Positions 44,525 to 53,318 of a DNA stretch of 64,000 nucleotides are shown here, one piece after another. The notes beneath the pieces were generated by a model. It searched no databases. It was given only the letters and a program-made list of their open reading frames with translations, and had not been told where the DNA came from. Every line of letters starts with the position of its first letter. The first letter of the stretch is position 1. The position numbers and the translations under genes are program-made. Source of the DNA: QZKY01 sp942492925 (lineage in GTDB: Bacteria > Pseudomonadota > Gammaproteobacteria > Burkholderiales > Burkholderiaceae_D); NCBI GenBank assembly GCA_942492925.1, contig OW818641.1:1736001-1800000 (forward strand). Reading direction: 5' to 3'.

Positions 44525-44759
44525 AACCACTCCAACTCACAAGCTTGACACGTCCCCGGGAAACGCTGATAAAAAATCATGCGGCTGCGCGCAACATGGA
44601 AAAGCGGAAACACACGCATGCTGCGGCGGGCATCATGGCCACCAACACAATCATCATTCGCATGGCGGCGAATGTGGGAACAAACACGCGCAGAGTCACG
44701 AACAAAAAAACGGCTGTTGTGGCGGTGGTCGAGGTCTGGGAAAATGTGGCTGTAGCTGA
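44514..44759 (+). CDS. His/Cys-rich metal-binding small protein
   Basis: The 81-residue protein is dominated by His, Cys and Gly: KKSCGCAQHG, ACCGGHHGHQHNHHSHGGEC and a C-terminal CCGGGRGLGKCGCS. Such composition suggests binding or storage of nickel, zinc or iron-sulfur precursors. It has no signal peptide. It overlaps the DUF134 gene by 11 bases and precedes the second Fe-Mo-domain gene by 20. Confidence 0.75.
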   Translation: MTSKTTPTHKLDTSPGNADKKSCGCAQHGKAETHACCGGHHGHQHNHHSHGGECGNKHAQSHEQKNGCCGGGRGLGKCGCS

Positions 44760-44779
44760 ACCCTCAACGGGAGGACACC

Positions 44780-45151
44780 ATGAAAATCGCTGTCCCATTG
44801 GTCGATTGCAAGCTCGCCCATCAGTTGGGCCATTGCACGTCATTCGCTTTTTTCGATATTGACCCCGACAAGAAAGCAATCCTGAGACGACAGGATATCC
44901 CCGCGCCGCCGCATCAACCGGATTTCCTCCCAACATGGCTTGCCGAGCATGGCGTGAATATGGTGATTGCCGGTGGGATGGGGAAACGTGCCATGGAACT
45001 CTTCCATCAGAAAAACATCAATTTTGTCGTCGGCGCAGAGAAGGATGTGCCGGAAACACTCATCGCTGCGCATCTGGGCGACAGTTTGGAACTTGGCGAG
45101 AATCCCTGCGATAGTTGCTACACCGTCTCAATCAAACTTCCCAGGAAATAA
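44780..45151 (+). CDS. Dinitrogenase iron-molybdenum cofactor domain protein, copy 2
   Basis: The 123-residue product has the typical fold signature: MKIAVPLVDCKLAHQLGHCTSFAFFDID, then WLAEHGVNMVIAGGMGKRAMELF and a C-terminal NPCDSC cysteine pair. It is the more canonical of the two family members in the cluster. GGGAGG lies upstream of the ATG. The four genes probably form one operon from the promoter at 43750. Confidence 0.82.
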   Translation: MKIAVPLVDCKLAHQLGHCTSFAFFDIDPDKKAILRRQDIPAPPHQPDFLPTWLAEHGVNMVIAGGMGKRAMELFHQKNINFVVGAEKDVPETLIAAHLGDSLELGENPCDSCYTVSIKLPRK

Positions 45152-45344
45152 GATGCCTTGCCATAACCTCGAACCGTCCAGTACACGGGTGGTTTTGAGG
45201 TTTTTCGCTGCTCCGCAACCGGCTTGCGCGCATCGACCACACGGTGACGCCACACAAAAATCTCAGGCGAGTTAAGATTGCGTATGATTTCTCGATCTTC
45301 GCTTTCTCACTGTTTGTATTGGTTACACAAAACACAAAATCAAT

Positions 45345-46106
45345 ATGATTGAACTTTCCCCTGATGACGCAGCCGTCATCCTCAGACAAGCCGCCGCACA
45401 ATCGCTGGATTACTTGCCAATCGCCCAACTGAATGACGAGGGTCAGACCGAAATCGTCCGGTGGATCGAAAGCGTCGGCAAGCAGGACGACATGCTCACC
45501 CCCTACGCCTGGTATTCGCTGGCAGAAGAAGCCGCAGCGTCGCATGACCCAGACGATCCGATCGTGATCGAAATGCTCCCGACTTACACCGAATCCGGCG
45601 ATTATGAAACGCTGGAACTCTGCCGTCTGACGCATTTCGACTGGTCGATTGAAGCGGTGCCGGTGGACTACATCAGAAATCCGGAAAAATTGCTTGATAC
45701 CGGTGCCCCCGTGCGTTTCCTGCTAATGGCGGAAGCCGCCGCCACGGCTTTTACCGAGGACGTATGCGAAGCGTACCCCGAACTTACTCCCTCGGCAGCG
45801 CAATTGCTGGCTGGCGCGATCAATCTTTTCTTTACGCGTTTGTGCAAAAGCGTGGGCATCATGCTGCCAAACCCTGGCGCGTCTCCCGCAAAAGCAGGAA
45901 AAGCTTTGCCGAATGCCGAAGACGCCCAGTGGCAGACGGCCGTTACCAAAGGCATGGCCGCCGCCGAAGATGTCATGCTCTCGCTGGATCCGGAACTTAG
46001 CATGACCCCATCTACCGTTCGTGAACTGTTCGATGTGCAAGACATTCCCCTTGCTTCGCTGCTCCCTTCCATGCAGAGCAAAGCTCACCTGACTTCGGAT
46101 ACCTGA
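45345..46106 (+). CDS. Conserved hypothetical protein
   Basis: I do not recognise this 253-residue, strongly acidic soluble protein. It appears mostly helical with a linker rich in Ala, Pro and Gly around residues 180-200. No ribosome site is obvious before ATG 45345. It ends 10 bases before the metallophosphoesterase gene on the same strand, so the two may be co-transcribed. Confidence 0.55.
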   Translation: MIELSPDDAAVILRQAAAQSLDYLPIAQLNDEGQTEIVRWIESVGKQDDMLTPYAWYSLAEEAAASHDPDDPIVIEMLPTYTESGDYETLELCRLTHFDWSIEAVPVDYIRNPEKLLDTGAPVRFLLMAEAAATAFTEDVCEAYPELTPSAAQLLAGAINLFFTRLCKSVGIMLPNPGASPAKAGKALPNAEDAQWQTAVTKGMAAAEDVMLSLDPELSMTPSTVRELFDVQDIPLASLLPSMQSKAHLTSDT

Positions 46107-46116
46107 TTCGTCGGTC

Positions 46117-47223
46117 ATGCTAATTTTTCTCACCATCTTCGTCATCGTTTATGGCTTGATGCATGTCTACGCCTTGCACAAGGTGTGGAAAGCTTTCCCG
46201 CCATCCCGCGCGCTGAAAGTCTGCCTCATCTTTGTTGGCGTTGTCCTGACGGTTTCCCCGATCTTTGTCCGCGTTCTGGAAAAGAACGACTGGCATCGCA
46301 GCGCCACCGTGCTGGCGTGGTGTGCCTATTCCTGGATGGGTTACATGCTGTTGTTCATGTGTGTCGCCGCAATAGTCGACATCTGCCGCGGCGGTACCGC
46401 ACTGCTGAAACGCCGATGGCCGCTCAACCATGTGATGACTTTCCGCGTGATCGGCATTGTTACGCTCGCCATCACCGTTTACGGCTTTGTGGAAGCGCAA
46501 GACATCAAAGTTGAATACATCACCATCACCACGCCAAAACTGAAATCCGGGCGCATCACCATCGCGCAAATATCGGACTTGCATCTTGGCGTCACCATCA
46601 AGGATGGATTCCTCGACCGTGTGATGGCGAAGGTCACGGAACTCAAGCCCGATATTGTGGTTGCGACCGGCGACGTCGTGGATGGGCAAGGCGACGATTT
46701 GAATTCGCTCGCCAGCCACTTCCATGCGTATCAAGCACCTTACGGCACCTACGCGGTGATCGGCAACCATGAATATATCGTCGGCATCGACCATTCCCTG
46801 CGTTTTCTTGAGAAGGCGGGTTTCACGACACTGCGTGCCGAAGCGGTGAAAACGGGAGGCATCGTGCTGGTGGGCGTGGACGATCAATCACGCATGACAC
46901 CCAGCAAGGAAGCGAAGACCGATGCACGCAAGGCACTGGCATCCACCACGAAAGACGATTTCATCATTCTACTTAAGCACAAACCCGTCGTGAACAGCGA
47001 CTTGCCGTTCGATCTGCAACTTTCCGGCCACACGCACGGCGGCCAAATCTTCCCTTTCTCCTACCCCACGCGACTGATCAACGGCGTGCCCACTGGCATG
47101 ACCAAACTGGAGGGCGATCGACTGCTCTATGTCAGTCGCGGTGTTGGCACTTGGGGCCCGCGAATGCGGCTATTCTCGGAACCGGAGATTACGCTGATTA
47201 CGATTGAGAGCAGTCACAAATAA
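46117..47223 (+). CDS. Membrane-anchored metallophosphoesterase
   Basis: The first 130 residues of this 368-residue protein contain about four hydrophobic helices. The rest is a calcineurin-like phosphoesterase with the full motif set: ISDLHLG, GDVVDG, GNHEYIVG and LSGHTHGGQIFPF, binding two metal ions. It resembles YkuE/YaeI-type enzymes, some of which act on lipid phosphates. Substrate unknown. Confidence 0.9.
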   Translation: MLIFLTIFVIVYGLMHVYALHKVWKAFPPSRALKVCLIFVGVVLTVSPIFVRVLEKNDWHRSATVLAWCAYSWMGYMLLFMCVAAIVDICRGGTALLKRRWPLNHVMTFRVIGIVTLAITVYGFVEAQDIKVEYITITTPKLKSGRITIAQISDLHLGVTIKDGFLDRVMAKVTELKPDIVVATGDVVDGQGDDLNSLASHFHAYQAPYGTYAVIGNHEYIVGIDHSLRFLEKAGFTTLRAEAVKTGGIVLVGVDDQSRMTPSKEAKTDARKALASTTKDDFIILLKHKPVVNSDLPFDLQLSGHTHGGQIFPFSYPTRLINGVPTGMTKLEGDRLLYVSRGVGTWGPRMRLFSEPEITLITIESSHK

Positions 47224-47289
47224 TCGTTGATAGGCGAACGCCTCTCATCGCTGCGCTACCTCGCCAGAAGTCTCTTCGAAGTGCTTATA

Positions 47290-47787
47290 TCAGTGAACGG
47301 CGTATTCCGGAAATTTGACGTTATGCGCATCGTAGTATTCGGCCAGCTTGCGGATTTCTTCATCGGTTCTGCACAACTTCATCAGTTCGACCGCTTCGCC
47401 CATCGTGAGGTTACGTCCTTGATTTTTCACGCTGGTGCAATACGCCTTGACCACCGAGCTGTTGCCGCAGGCAAGAAAAGCATTCGTGGTTTCCGGGTGC
47501 GCCTCCAGCAGTGCGCCTGCCTGATTGAGAAGCTCCCAATAACGCCATCCGGCATAGATCGCCAACAGGATGGTGACGATCATTGCCGCCGTAAAAATTC
47601 CCGGCGACATTTTTTCCGGATCGTTCCATTCAAAAAAAACATAGGCCATGGCGATGAGGCTGGCAATCACCGGAGCGAGTTTATAAATTTGCGCATCTTC
47701 CAGCGAATCGCGCAAACGTTCACAATCTTGCTTGGGTGGCGGCACAGCGTAGATATTGATTTCAAATGTCATGACGTTACTGCCCAT
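47290..47787 (-). CDS. Hypothetical membrane protein
   Basis: The 165-residue product has two closely spaced membrane helices (LAPVIASLIAMAYVFF and IFTAAMIVTILLAIYAGW) and a soluble C-terminus with two cysteines (ACGNSSVVKAYC). I do not recognise it. The frame is open upstream into the neighbouring gene. I chose ATG 47787. ATG 47772 (MTFEIN) is equally possible. It follows the SLOG-like gene by 34 bases. Confidence 0.55.
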   Translation of the reverse strand: MGSNVMTFEINIYAVPPPKQDCERLRDSLEDAQIYKLAPVIASLIAMAYVFFEWNDPEKMSPGIFTAAMIVTILLAIYAGWRYWELLNQAGALLEAHPETTNAFLACGNSSVVKAYCTSVKNQGRNLTMGEAVELMKLCRTDEEIRKLAEYYDAHNVKFPEYAVH

Positions 47788-47821
47788 TCTTGACGGCGCC
47801 GTCAGGCTGGCTTTGTTCGAT

Positions 47822-48364
47822 TTAATCGCCTGATCGACGGTCCAAAACCTTTTTAAGTTGCCCTGCGCCATACTGAATTTGATCAAGCGTAACGTTGGTT
47901 AAATCAGTTGGTGCGGTAACGACTGTCTCAATCCCCAGCACCATGCCACAAACTGCTCCTGCAAGATCGACGCCACTGCTGCCACCGGAAAGAATTTTTC
48001 GTATCGGGTAAAGCTTATGCACCGACGACAGCACGGCATAGACCTGTTCGTTGGTTTTTTCCTGCGTCATGTTCTGGCTCACCAGCGTGGAAATGCTATT
48101 GCCGGTGACATTCAGACTTTTGGCACCATCTGCGCGCAGCTTGCGCAAGAGCAAACGAGACGTTTTGAGCACATCGGATGTCAAGCGCGCGCCCATATAC
48201 CGTTTCCCGGCCACCTCCTTGACCATTTTTTCGCGCGGCGTATTGAAATCCAGCGAAAGCGCCACGGTCACATCTCCGGTCTGCGCATTCAATTTAGCGC
48301 GCACGGCGTAATCGTGCGACTTGACGCCGTTGACCTGCAGCCTAGATTTATCTGATTTCGACAT
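47822..48364 (-). CDS. Hypothetical protein with SLOG-like nucleotide-binding motif
   Basis: The 180-residue soluble protein contains ILSGGSSGVDLAGAVCGMVL (about residues 126-145), which resembles the GG-x-x-G-x-D-x-AG motif of SLOG/YpsA-type Rossmann domains that bind nucleotide-derived ligands. The N-terminal 110 residues are unfamiliar. It is encoded just before the two-helix membrane protein, so a sensor and membrane-effector pair is conceivable, though unproven. Confidence 0.5.
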   Translation of the reverse strand: MSKSDKSRLQVNGVKSHDYAVRAKLNAQTGDVTVALSLDFNTPREKMVKEVAGKRYMGARLTSDVLKTSRLLLRKLRADGAKSLNVTGNSISTLVSQNMTQEKTNEQVYAVLSSVHKLYPIRKILSGGSSGVDLAGAVCGMVLGIETVVTAPTDLTNVTLDQIQYGAGQLKKVLDRRSGD

Positions 48365-48709
48365 AAACCAAGTTTCAAAAATCCCTCACGCAACTGCCAG
48401 TTTTCACTTAAGGGGCTGGTGCGTCAAGCTTAAATCATCCTGTTTGCTGCCATGAAGCCTCTAAAGCATAAGGAGTTTCAGAAGCGTTGCGAATTTGCCG
48501 AAAATATTTTGGATTACAGCAGAGGAAATCGACGCTATTGATTTGTCGTCAACATTAACAAAACGCCACGACTAATTAGCCACAGCCAATCTAATGCATT
48601 CTCCTCATATGAATAATGAAGAAGCACCCTCATCCATATCGGGCGCTTTTCATGCTGAAAATTGATTGTGACGCGCAAGGACGCAGCCGACATCCCTCGA
48701 AAAAAAACA
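48365..48709. other. Intergenic stretch downstream of rnfD
   Basis: About 345 bases with no supported gene. A minus-strand stem AGCGCCC / GGGTGCT (about 48626-48650, one G-T pair) followed by TCTTC is a weak candidate terminator for the rnf operon. The end near 48364 should hold the promoter for the SLOG-like gene. Confidence 0.4.
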
Positions 48710-49801
48710 TCACGTCACAATTGCATCGGGCTTGTATTGACGCAGGATGAACATGCCAATGCACCAGGCGATGTAGAGCCACACCAGATAAATCATCCAA
48801 TCTCTGGCATGCAGCAGCGTGATGCCCCAGGCTGCAGCCAGAATGAGGAGCGTCAGTCCGACTGCCTGCACCAAACACAAAGCCCAGCGCGACTTTTCTC
48901 CCCACACGCGCGTGCGGAACACCCAGTTGACCGGCACGACAAACGCATTGAGCAACAGAATAGCGTACGACATGTACGCGTGCTCGATACCACGCGCAAT
49001 GCACAGCACCGCCACCGCCCCGATCATCGCGCCGTAGTAAAGCTGTCCGTTGCGCGTAGACGCACTGGTCGGCATGTCCGTTGCCATGTAAATCGCGCCG
49101 AGCAACACGCCCGCCAGCGAAAAACTGTAATCGCCTTGCGACACAGCCACAAATAGCAGAGTGAACATCGCCAGCAAAGCCGTGGGAATGTGCCAGCCAA
49201 TGCGATTGCGCAAGAGCAGATACAGTCCACCAATCACCAGCAACAGCGCCGAGTATTCACCGACGGCACCGCTGCCTTTGAAAACCAGCCCATCCCAAAA
49301 TTCATTGTGCAATAAATTCAGCGTGGGGAAATTGATCGCCTCTTCGTTGTACCAGATGGCGCCAGACGTCATCACCGCCGGAAAAAACACCGTCATGAAC
49401 TCGCGCCCGACCAGCGCCGGATTGAAGCGATTGCGCCCCAGCCCGCCCTGCACAAGTTTCCCGAAAAGCACGGCCATCACGCCGCCGAAGGCCACCACAT
49501 AGAGCGGCGTAAACGGCGCCAGCGTACAGGCGAGCAAGGTGCCAGTCACGAGCGACGAACCGTCTGCGATGCTGCTGCCCTTTCCAAAACCGCCAAAACC
49601 GAATTTTGAGAACAATTGCCCAAACAAAAATTCGGTCAGCACCGCGCTACCGCAGGCCACCAGAATGACCAGTACTGGCGTCCAGCCGAACGCCACCCAG
49701 GCCATCGCGCAACACGGCAACAGCGCAAACAGCACGTCCGCCATGATTTTGGTGACGGAATCCGATTTGCGGATAAACGGCGACGTAACAAGCGCTTTCA
49801 C
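48710..49801 (-). CDS. rnfD: RnfD-like electron transport membrane subunit
   Basis: The 363-residue protein has about nine membrane helices and belongs to the NqrB/RnfD family, which carries covalent FMN and helps couple electron flow to ion transport. The likely flavinylation Thr/Ser lies in the segment MATDMPTSASTRNGQ. The start is GTG 49801 with GGAGGTG upstream. The open frame continues further without support. It overlaps the rnfC stop by four bases. rnfA, rnfB, rnfG and rnfE are not in this operon. Confidence 0.88.
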   Translation of the reverse strand: MKALVTSPFIRKSDSVTKIMADVLFALLPCCAMAWVAFGWTPVLVILVACGSAVLTEFLFGQLFSKFGFGGFGKGSSIADGSSLVTGTLLACTLAPFTPLYVVAFGGVMAVLFGKLVQGGLGRNRFNPALVGREFMTVFFPAVMTSGAIWYNEEAINFPTLNLLHNEFWDGLVFKGSGAVGEYSALLLVIGGLYLLLRNRIGWHIPTALLAMFTLLFVAVSQGDYSFSLAGVLLGAIYMATDMPTSASTRNGQLYYGAMIGAVAVLCIARGIEHAYMSYAILLLNAFVVPVNWVFRTRVWGEKSRWALCLVQAVGLTLLILAAAWGITLLHARDWMIYLVWLYIAWCIGMFILRQYKPDAIVT

Positions 49802-51090
49802 GATTTCACCTCCTGTTGCGCCACCGTGCGCAGCCGCAACTTGCCCGCCCTGATGAATGCCACCAGCGGCACATTGGACGGACACACGTATTCGCAAGCC
49901 CCGCATTCAAAACACAAAGGCAACTGATAATTTTTCAGCATGGCGAGATCCTTGCGCCGCCAACCCTCGTCATACTTGAACGGCATGAGCCGCATTGGAC
50001 AAGCTTCAACGCATCGGCCGCAACCGATACAGTTTTCCCGCTTCACAGGGTCGCGCGGCAAAATGAGAATGCCGCCACTGCCCTTGGTCACAGGAGAAGC
50101 CCAGTCGGTGACATGCCGCCCCATCATCGGCCCGCCCAGCACGATCGTATGCTGTTCGGGCGTGATGCCGATCTGATTCAGCAAGAAACCAACCGGCGTG
50201 CCAATCGGGAGCTCGTAATTACCGGAACGCTGCACGCCTTCACCGGAAACAGTAACGATGCGATTCACCACCGGCAAACGCTCCACCAATGCGCGATGAG
50301 CCGAGACGACCGTCCCCACATTGCTAACCACAAAACCTTCGCGAGACGGATGCATCGGCGGCGCCATTTCGCGTCCGGTTACGGCAAACACAATTTGCCG
50401 TTCGCTTCCTTGCGGGTATGCTTCCTTCACGACTTGCACGCGCACGTTCACATAACGCGACTGCACCAGATAAGGCGCGAACACGTCCAGCAAGGTATGG
50501 TTGTGGTCTTCAATCACGATCACTACTTCGCTTGCGCACAACAGCAAATTAATGAGACGAATGCCTTCAAACAGTGCTGCCGTGCGTTCACGCATTAGCG
50601 CGTAATCCGCCGTCAGATAAGGTTCGCACTCTGCACCGTTGATGATGAAAGCCTTGACTTGCTGGCCTGCCGTGCGATATTTCAACGCCGTCGGAAATTG
50701 TGCGCCACCTGCGCCGACTACGCCTGCATCCGACAACAGGTTCAAAATCGTTTCCGGTTCGGGATCGTTCGTTCCGATTTCGGGTATCGCCAGACATGTC
50801 CCCGTAAAATCATTTTGCAGTACCAGCATCGGCGTCATGCCGCAGCTGCAATCCGGAAAATCCTGTACGCCCAGCACGGTTCCCGAAACCGGCGCATGCA
50901 CCGGCGCAGAAAAAGGCGCATCGGCTCTGGCAAGCAATTGATATTTCACGACCGTGTCGCCAGCTTGTACAACGGGGCGTGCGAAATGGCCAGGATAAGC
51001 CGCGAGCGGCACATGCAGAAAGGGCGATTCGGCAAGCGTGACGATTGCCTTGTCCTTTGTCGCGGCTTTGGTGGTTGCAAACTGCATCAT
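49798..51090 (-). CDS. rnfC: RnfC-like electron transport subunit
   Basis: The 430-residue protein has the RnfC layout: an N-terminal barrel-sandwich domain, a flavin/NADH-binding core (GVVGAGGAQFPTALKY, NGAECEPYLTADYALM) and two [4Fe-4S] motifs near the C-terminus, CIGCGRCVEACP and CFECGACEYVCP. It is the soluble NADH or ferredoxin entry subunit. It is translationally coupled to rnfD (overlap ATGA-like). It is shorter than RnfC proteins with long Ala-rich tails. Confidence 0.92.
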   Translation of the reverse strand: MMQFATTKAATKDKAIVTLAESPFLHVPLAAYPGHFARPVVQAGDTVVKYQLLARADAPFSAPVHAPVSGTVLGVQDFPDCSCGMTPMLVLQNDFTGTCLAIPEIGTNDPEPETILNLLSDAGVVGAGGAQFPTALKYRTAGQQVKAFIINGAECEPYLTADYALMRERTAALFEGIRLINLLLCASEVVIVIEDHNHTLLDVFAPYLVQSRYVNVRVQVVKEAYPQGSERQIVFAVTGREMAPPMHPSREGFVVSNVGTVVSAHRALVERLPVVNRIVTVSGEGVQRSGNYELPIGTPVGFLLNQIGITPEQHTIVLGGPMMGRHVTDWASPVTKGSGGILILPRDPVKRENCIGCGRCVEACPMRLMPFKYDEGWRRKDLAMLKNYQLPLCFECGACEYVCPSNVPLVAFIRAGKLRLRTVAQQEVKS

Positions 51091-51123
51091 GCGACTTTCT
51101 CCTCGCAGACGTTCTGTCGCGTG

Positions 51124-52080
51124 CTAGATACGGGCATCGTCAGCGCACGTTTCGTCAATATAAGCGTCGAAACCCGTCGTACGTACCATCTGTCCCGTTT
51201 CATCCATCAGTACGCCTTCAATCGGCAGATTGGGGTAACGCTCCCGAAGCTGCTCTATTCGTTCCAGAAACCCGGCTGCTGTTTCATTGAAAAGTCCCGT
51301 CGACAGCATATCACCAAGCATGGCATTGGGGGTCATCAGCCCCACCATGCGGTTGGTTGAGGGAAACCCTGTCTGCGGATCCAGAATATGCCCATAGCGT
51401 TTGCCGTCAATCTCAACAAAGCTGTCACCCTGTGCAGATGTCGAATATGTTTGATTCGCCATATTGAGCGTAAAAAGCGGCGCCTCCGTGCCGGGCCGAT
51501 CCATGCAGACTTGCCAGACAGGATGGCTGGCATTGTTGCGTGCCGCAATCGTGCTGCCGCCCGCATTCACAATGGCATCGCTGATTTCCATCTCGCGCAA
51601 TTTCAACATCAACTGATCCACGGCATAAGCCTTGATGAACGATCCCGTGACAATCTCCTGCCCTTTGGCAATGCGCACCTGGTTGCCGCGAATTTCAATC
51701 TTGTTGTCGTCAACCAAAGGCAACACTTGCGCCAGCTCTTCTGGCGTCGGCAGGCGACGCGCATCATCCTTGTAAAAACCCCAAAGACGAATGAGCGGCA
51801 TGACCGTGATGGCATACTGCCCGTTAAAGAAAGCCGCGATTTCTCTGGCCAGCTTAAGCATGCGAACGGTTTCATCATCTACCGTAACGAATTCGCCTGC
51901 CTGCCGATTGATCCGATCGAAACTCGATCCTGGTTGATAGGAATTGTATTGCTTGTCGATTTTCTCAAGGACACCGAACAACACGTCGAAATCCTCGTCC
52001 GTGCAAGTCGCCGGAATCTTGATGCGAATGTCGGCGTGGAACAGAAAACGCGTCTGGACCTTATACAAAAAATCGTTCAT
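51124..52080 (-). CDS. apbE: FAD:protein FMN transferase (ApbE)
   Basis: The 318-residue protein is an ApbE-type flavin transferase, which attaches FMN to Thr/Ser of partners such as RnfD and RnfG. It shows YNSYQPGSSFDRINR, TGSFIKAYAVDQLM (usually GGIAKGYAVD), VNAGGS, and YGHILDPQTGFPST. There is no signal peptide, so unlike many ApbE proteins it seems to lack an export signal. It lies directly upstream of rnfC in the same operon, matching a role in flavinylating RnfD. Confidence 0.88.
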   Translation of the reverse strand: MNDFLYKVQTRFLFHADIRIKIPATCTDEDFDVLFGVLEKIDKQYNSYQPGSSFDRINRQAGEFVTVDDETVRMLKLAREIAAFFNGQYAITVMPLIRLWGFYKDDARRLPTPEELAQVLPLVDDNKIEIRGNQVRIAKGQEIVTGSFIKAYAVDQLMLKLREMEISDAIVNAGGSTIAARNNASHPVWQVCMDRPGTEAPLFTLNMANQTYSTSAQGDSFVEIDGKRYGHILDPQTGFPSTNRMVGLMTPNAMLGDMLSTGLFNETAAGFLERIEQLRERYPNLPIEGVLMDETGQMVRTTGFDAYIDETCADDARI

Positions 52081-52103
52081 CGCACTAACAGTAATCTGGA
52101 AAT

Positions 52104-52418
52104 CTACTGGCTCTCTGTGGCAGAGGCTGCTTTATCTTTATTCTTTTTATCCTTCTTGTACTTGGAAGCGCTGGCCTTTTCAGGCTTAGCTTTCTCGACC
52201 GTCGTCTTGGCTTTGACTTTCGACGCTTCTTCGGCAGCACGCGCTTTTTCCGCAGCTTCAAGCGCTTTGGCTTTTTCGGCGCTTTCCGTTGCTTTTACCG
52301 CTTCGGCCTCTGCCTTGGCTTGCGCATGGGCATCGTTCACGCTGTAACCTGCCACGATCATGACAACGCCGAACAGAAACAGCACTACGTTTTTAATCGA
52401 TTGCATTACCTGTGTCAT
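52104..52418 (-). CDS. Small exported Ala/Lys-rich protein
   Basis: AAGGAG precedes ATG 52418. The 104-residue product has a signal or anchor helix (IKNVVLFLFGVVMIVAGYSV) and then a low-complexity helical region of Ala, Lys and Glu. It is the first gene of the apbE-rnfC-rnfD unit, 23 bases before apbE. It might be a membrane-tethered periplasmic spacer. No family recognised. Confidence 0.65.
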   Translation of the reverse strand: MTQVMQSIKNVVLFLFGVVMIVAGYSVNDAHAQAKAEAEAVKATESAEKAKALEAAEKARAAEEASKVKAKTTVEKAKPEKASASKYKKDKKNKDKAASATESQ

Positions 52419-52661
52419 AACGACTCCTTGATGACATCCCTAATAATATAAACATCAACGCTTGATGTGTAACGGGTTTCATCATACTGCAAAACAAAAA
52501 ATAACGCTTGCGTGTATCCGATCGCCAAATCATGCTTCCGCACGAGAAAAACTGATCTGCATTAGAATGAAAAAAGATTTTTACAGATCACATCATTACA
52601 AACAGAAGATGTTAAGAATGCGTTAAAAAATGGTTAAAGCAAAGTTAAAGAAAGGTACTGT

Positions 52662-53318
52662 ATGACGATATCTTCCATCCCCACCAAGGGTCGCACACTG
52701 GATTACGCAGCGTCGGTTTACGATGTGCTTGAACCGCTTTGTCTCTTCAGCAAACAGGCAGAATATGACGACACGCTAATTCGCACACTCGCCCCACTGC
52801 CTGCCGATGCCATTCTCGATCTCGGCTGTGGCACCGGATTGCTGTGTCACAAGATCAGCCAGTTGCTGGATCCCGACCAAGGCGGACACATCGTCGGCAT
52901 CGATGCCGCTGGCAAGATGATCGCCGCAGCACGCGAAAAACGCGGCGCGCCGCATTGTCGCTTTGAAGCCATGGCCGCAGAAAATCTGCTCTTCCCCGAT
53001 GCCTCTTTCGATGCCGTCATATCCAGTCTTTTCTATCATCACGTGCCGCTGGATTTGAAACTGCAAAGCTTGCGCGAAGCATTTCGCGTCTTGAAACCCG
53101 GTGGCAAGCTGATGATCGCCGACATGCACAAACCCACGACGTTTTTCGGTTCGCTGATTTCGCACGCTTCACGCTGGATGCTCATGCAGCCGCAAATAGG
53201 CGAAAACATTCGCGGCGTATTGCCGGGTCTAATAGAAGAGGCTGGATTCCCGCCACCGCAAATCGTTGCAGAATATTTTGGCTACGTCGCCGTTTTCACG
53301 ACCAGGAAACCAGCATGA
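52662..53318 (+). CDS. Class I SAM-dependent methyltransferase
   Basis: The 218-residue protein has the UbiE/Methyltransf_11 pattern: ILDLGCGTGLL (motif I), GIDAAGKMIAAAREK, AAENLLFPDASFDAVISSLFYHH and a post motif LKPGGKLMIADMHKP. The substrate is not evident. Its stop overlaps the start of the prenyl-synthase-like gene by four bases, so it is probably made as part of that pathway. It starts an operon of four genes. Confidence 0.9.
   Translation: MTISSIPTKGRTLDYAASVYDVLEPLCLFSKQAEYDDTLIRTLAPLPADAILDLGCGTGLLCHKISQLLDPDQGGHIVGIDAAGKMIAAAREKRGAPHCRFEAMAAENLLFPDASFDAVISSLFYHHVPLDLKLQSLREAFRVLKPGGKLMIADMHKPTTFFGSLISHASRWMLMQPQIGENIRGVLPGLIEEAGFPPPQIVAEYFGYVAVFTTRKPA

Noticed and set aside
43812..45151. 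Nitrogen-fixation cluster
   Set aside because: Only generic Fe-Mo-cofactor-domain proteins are present. No nifHDK or nifB core gene is visible.
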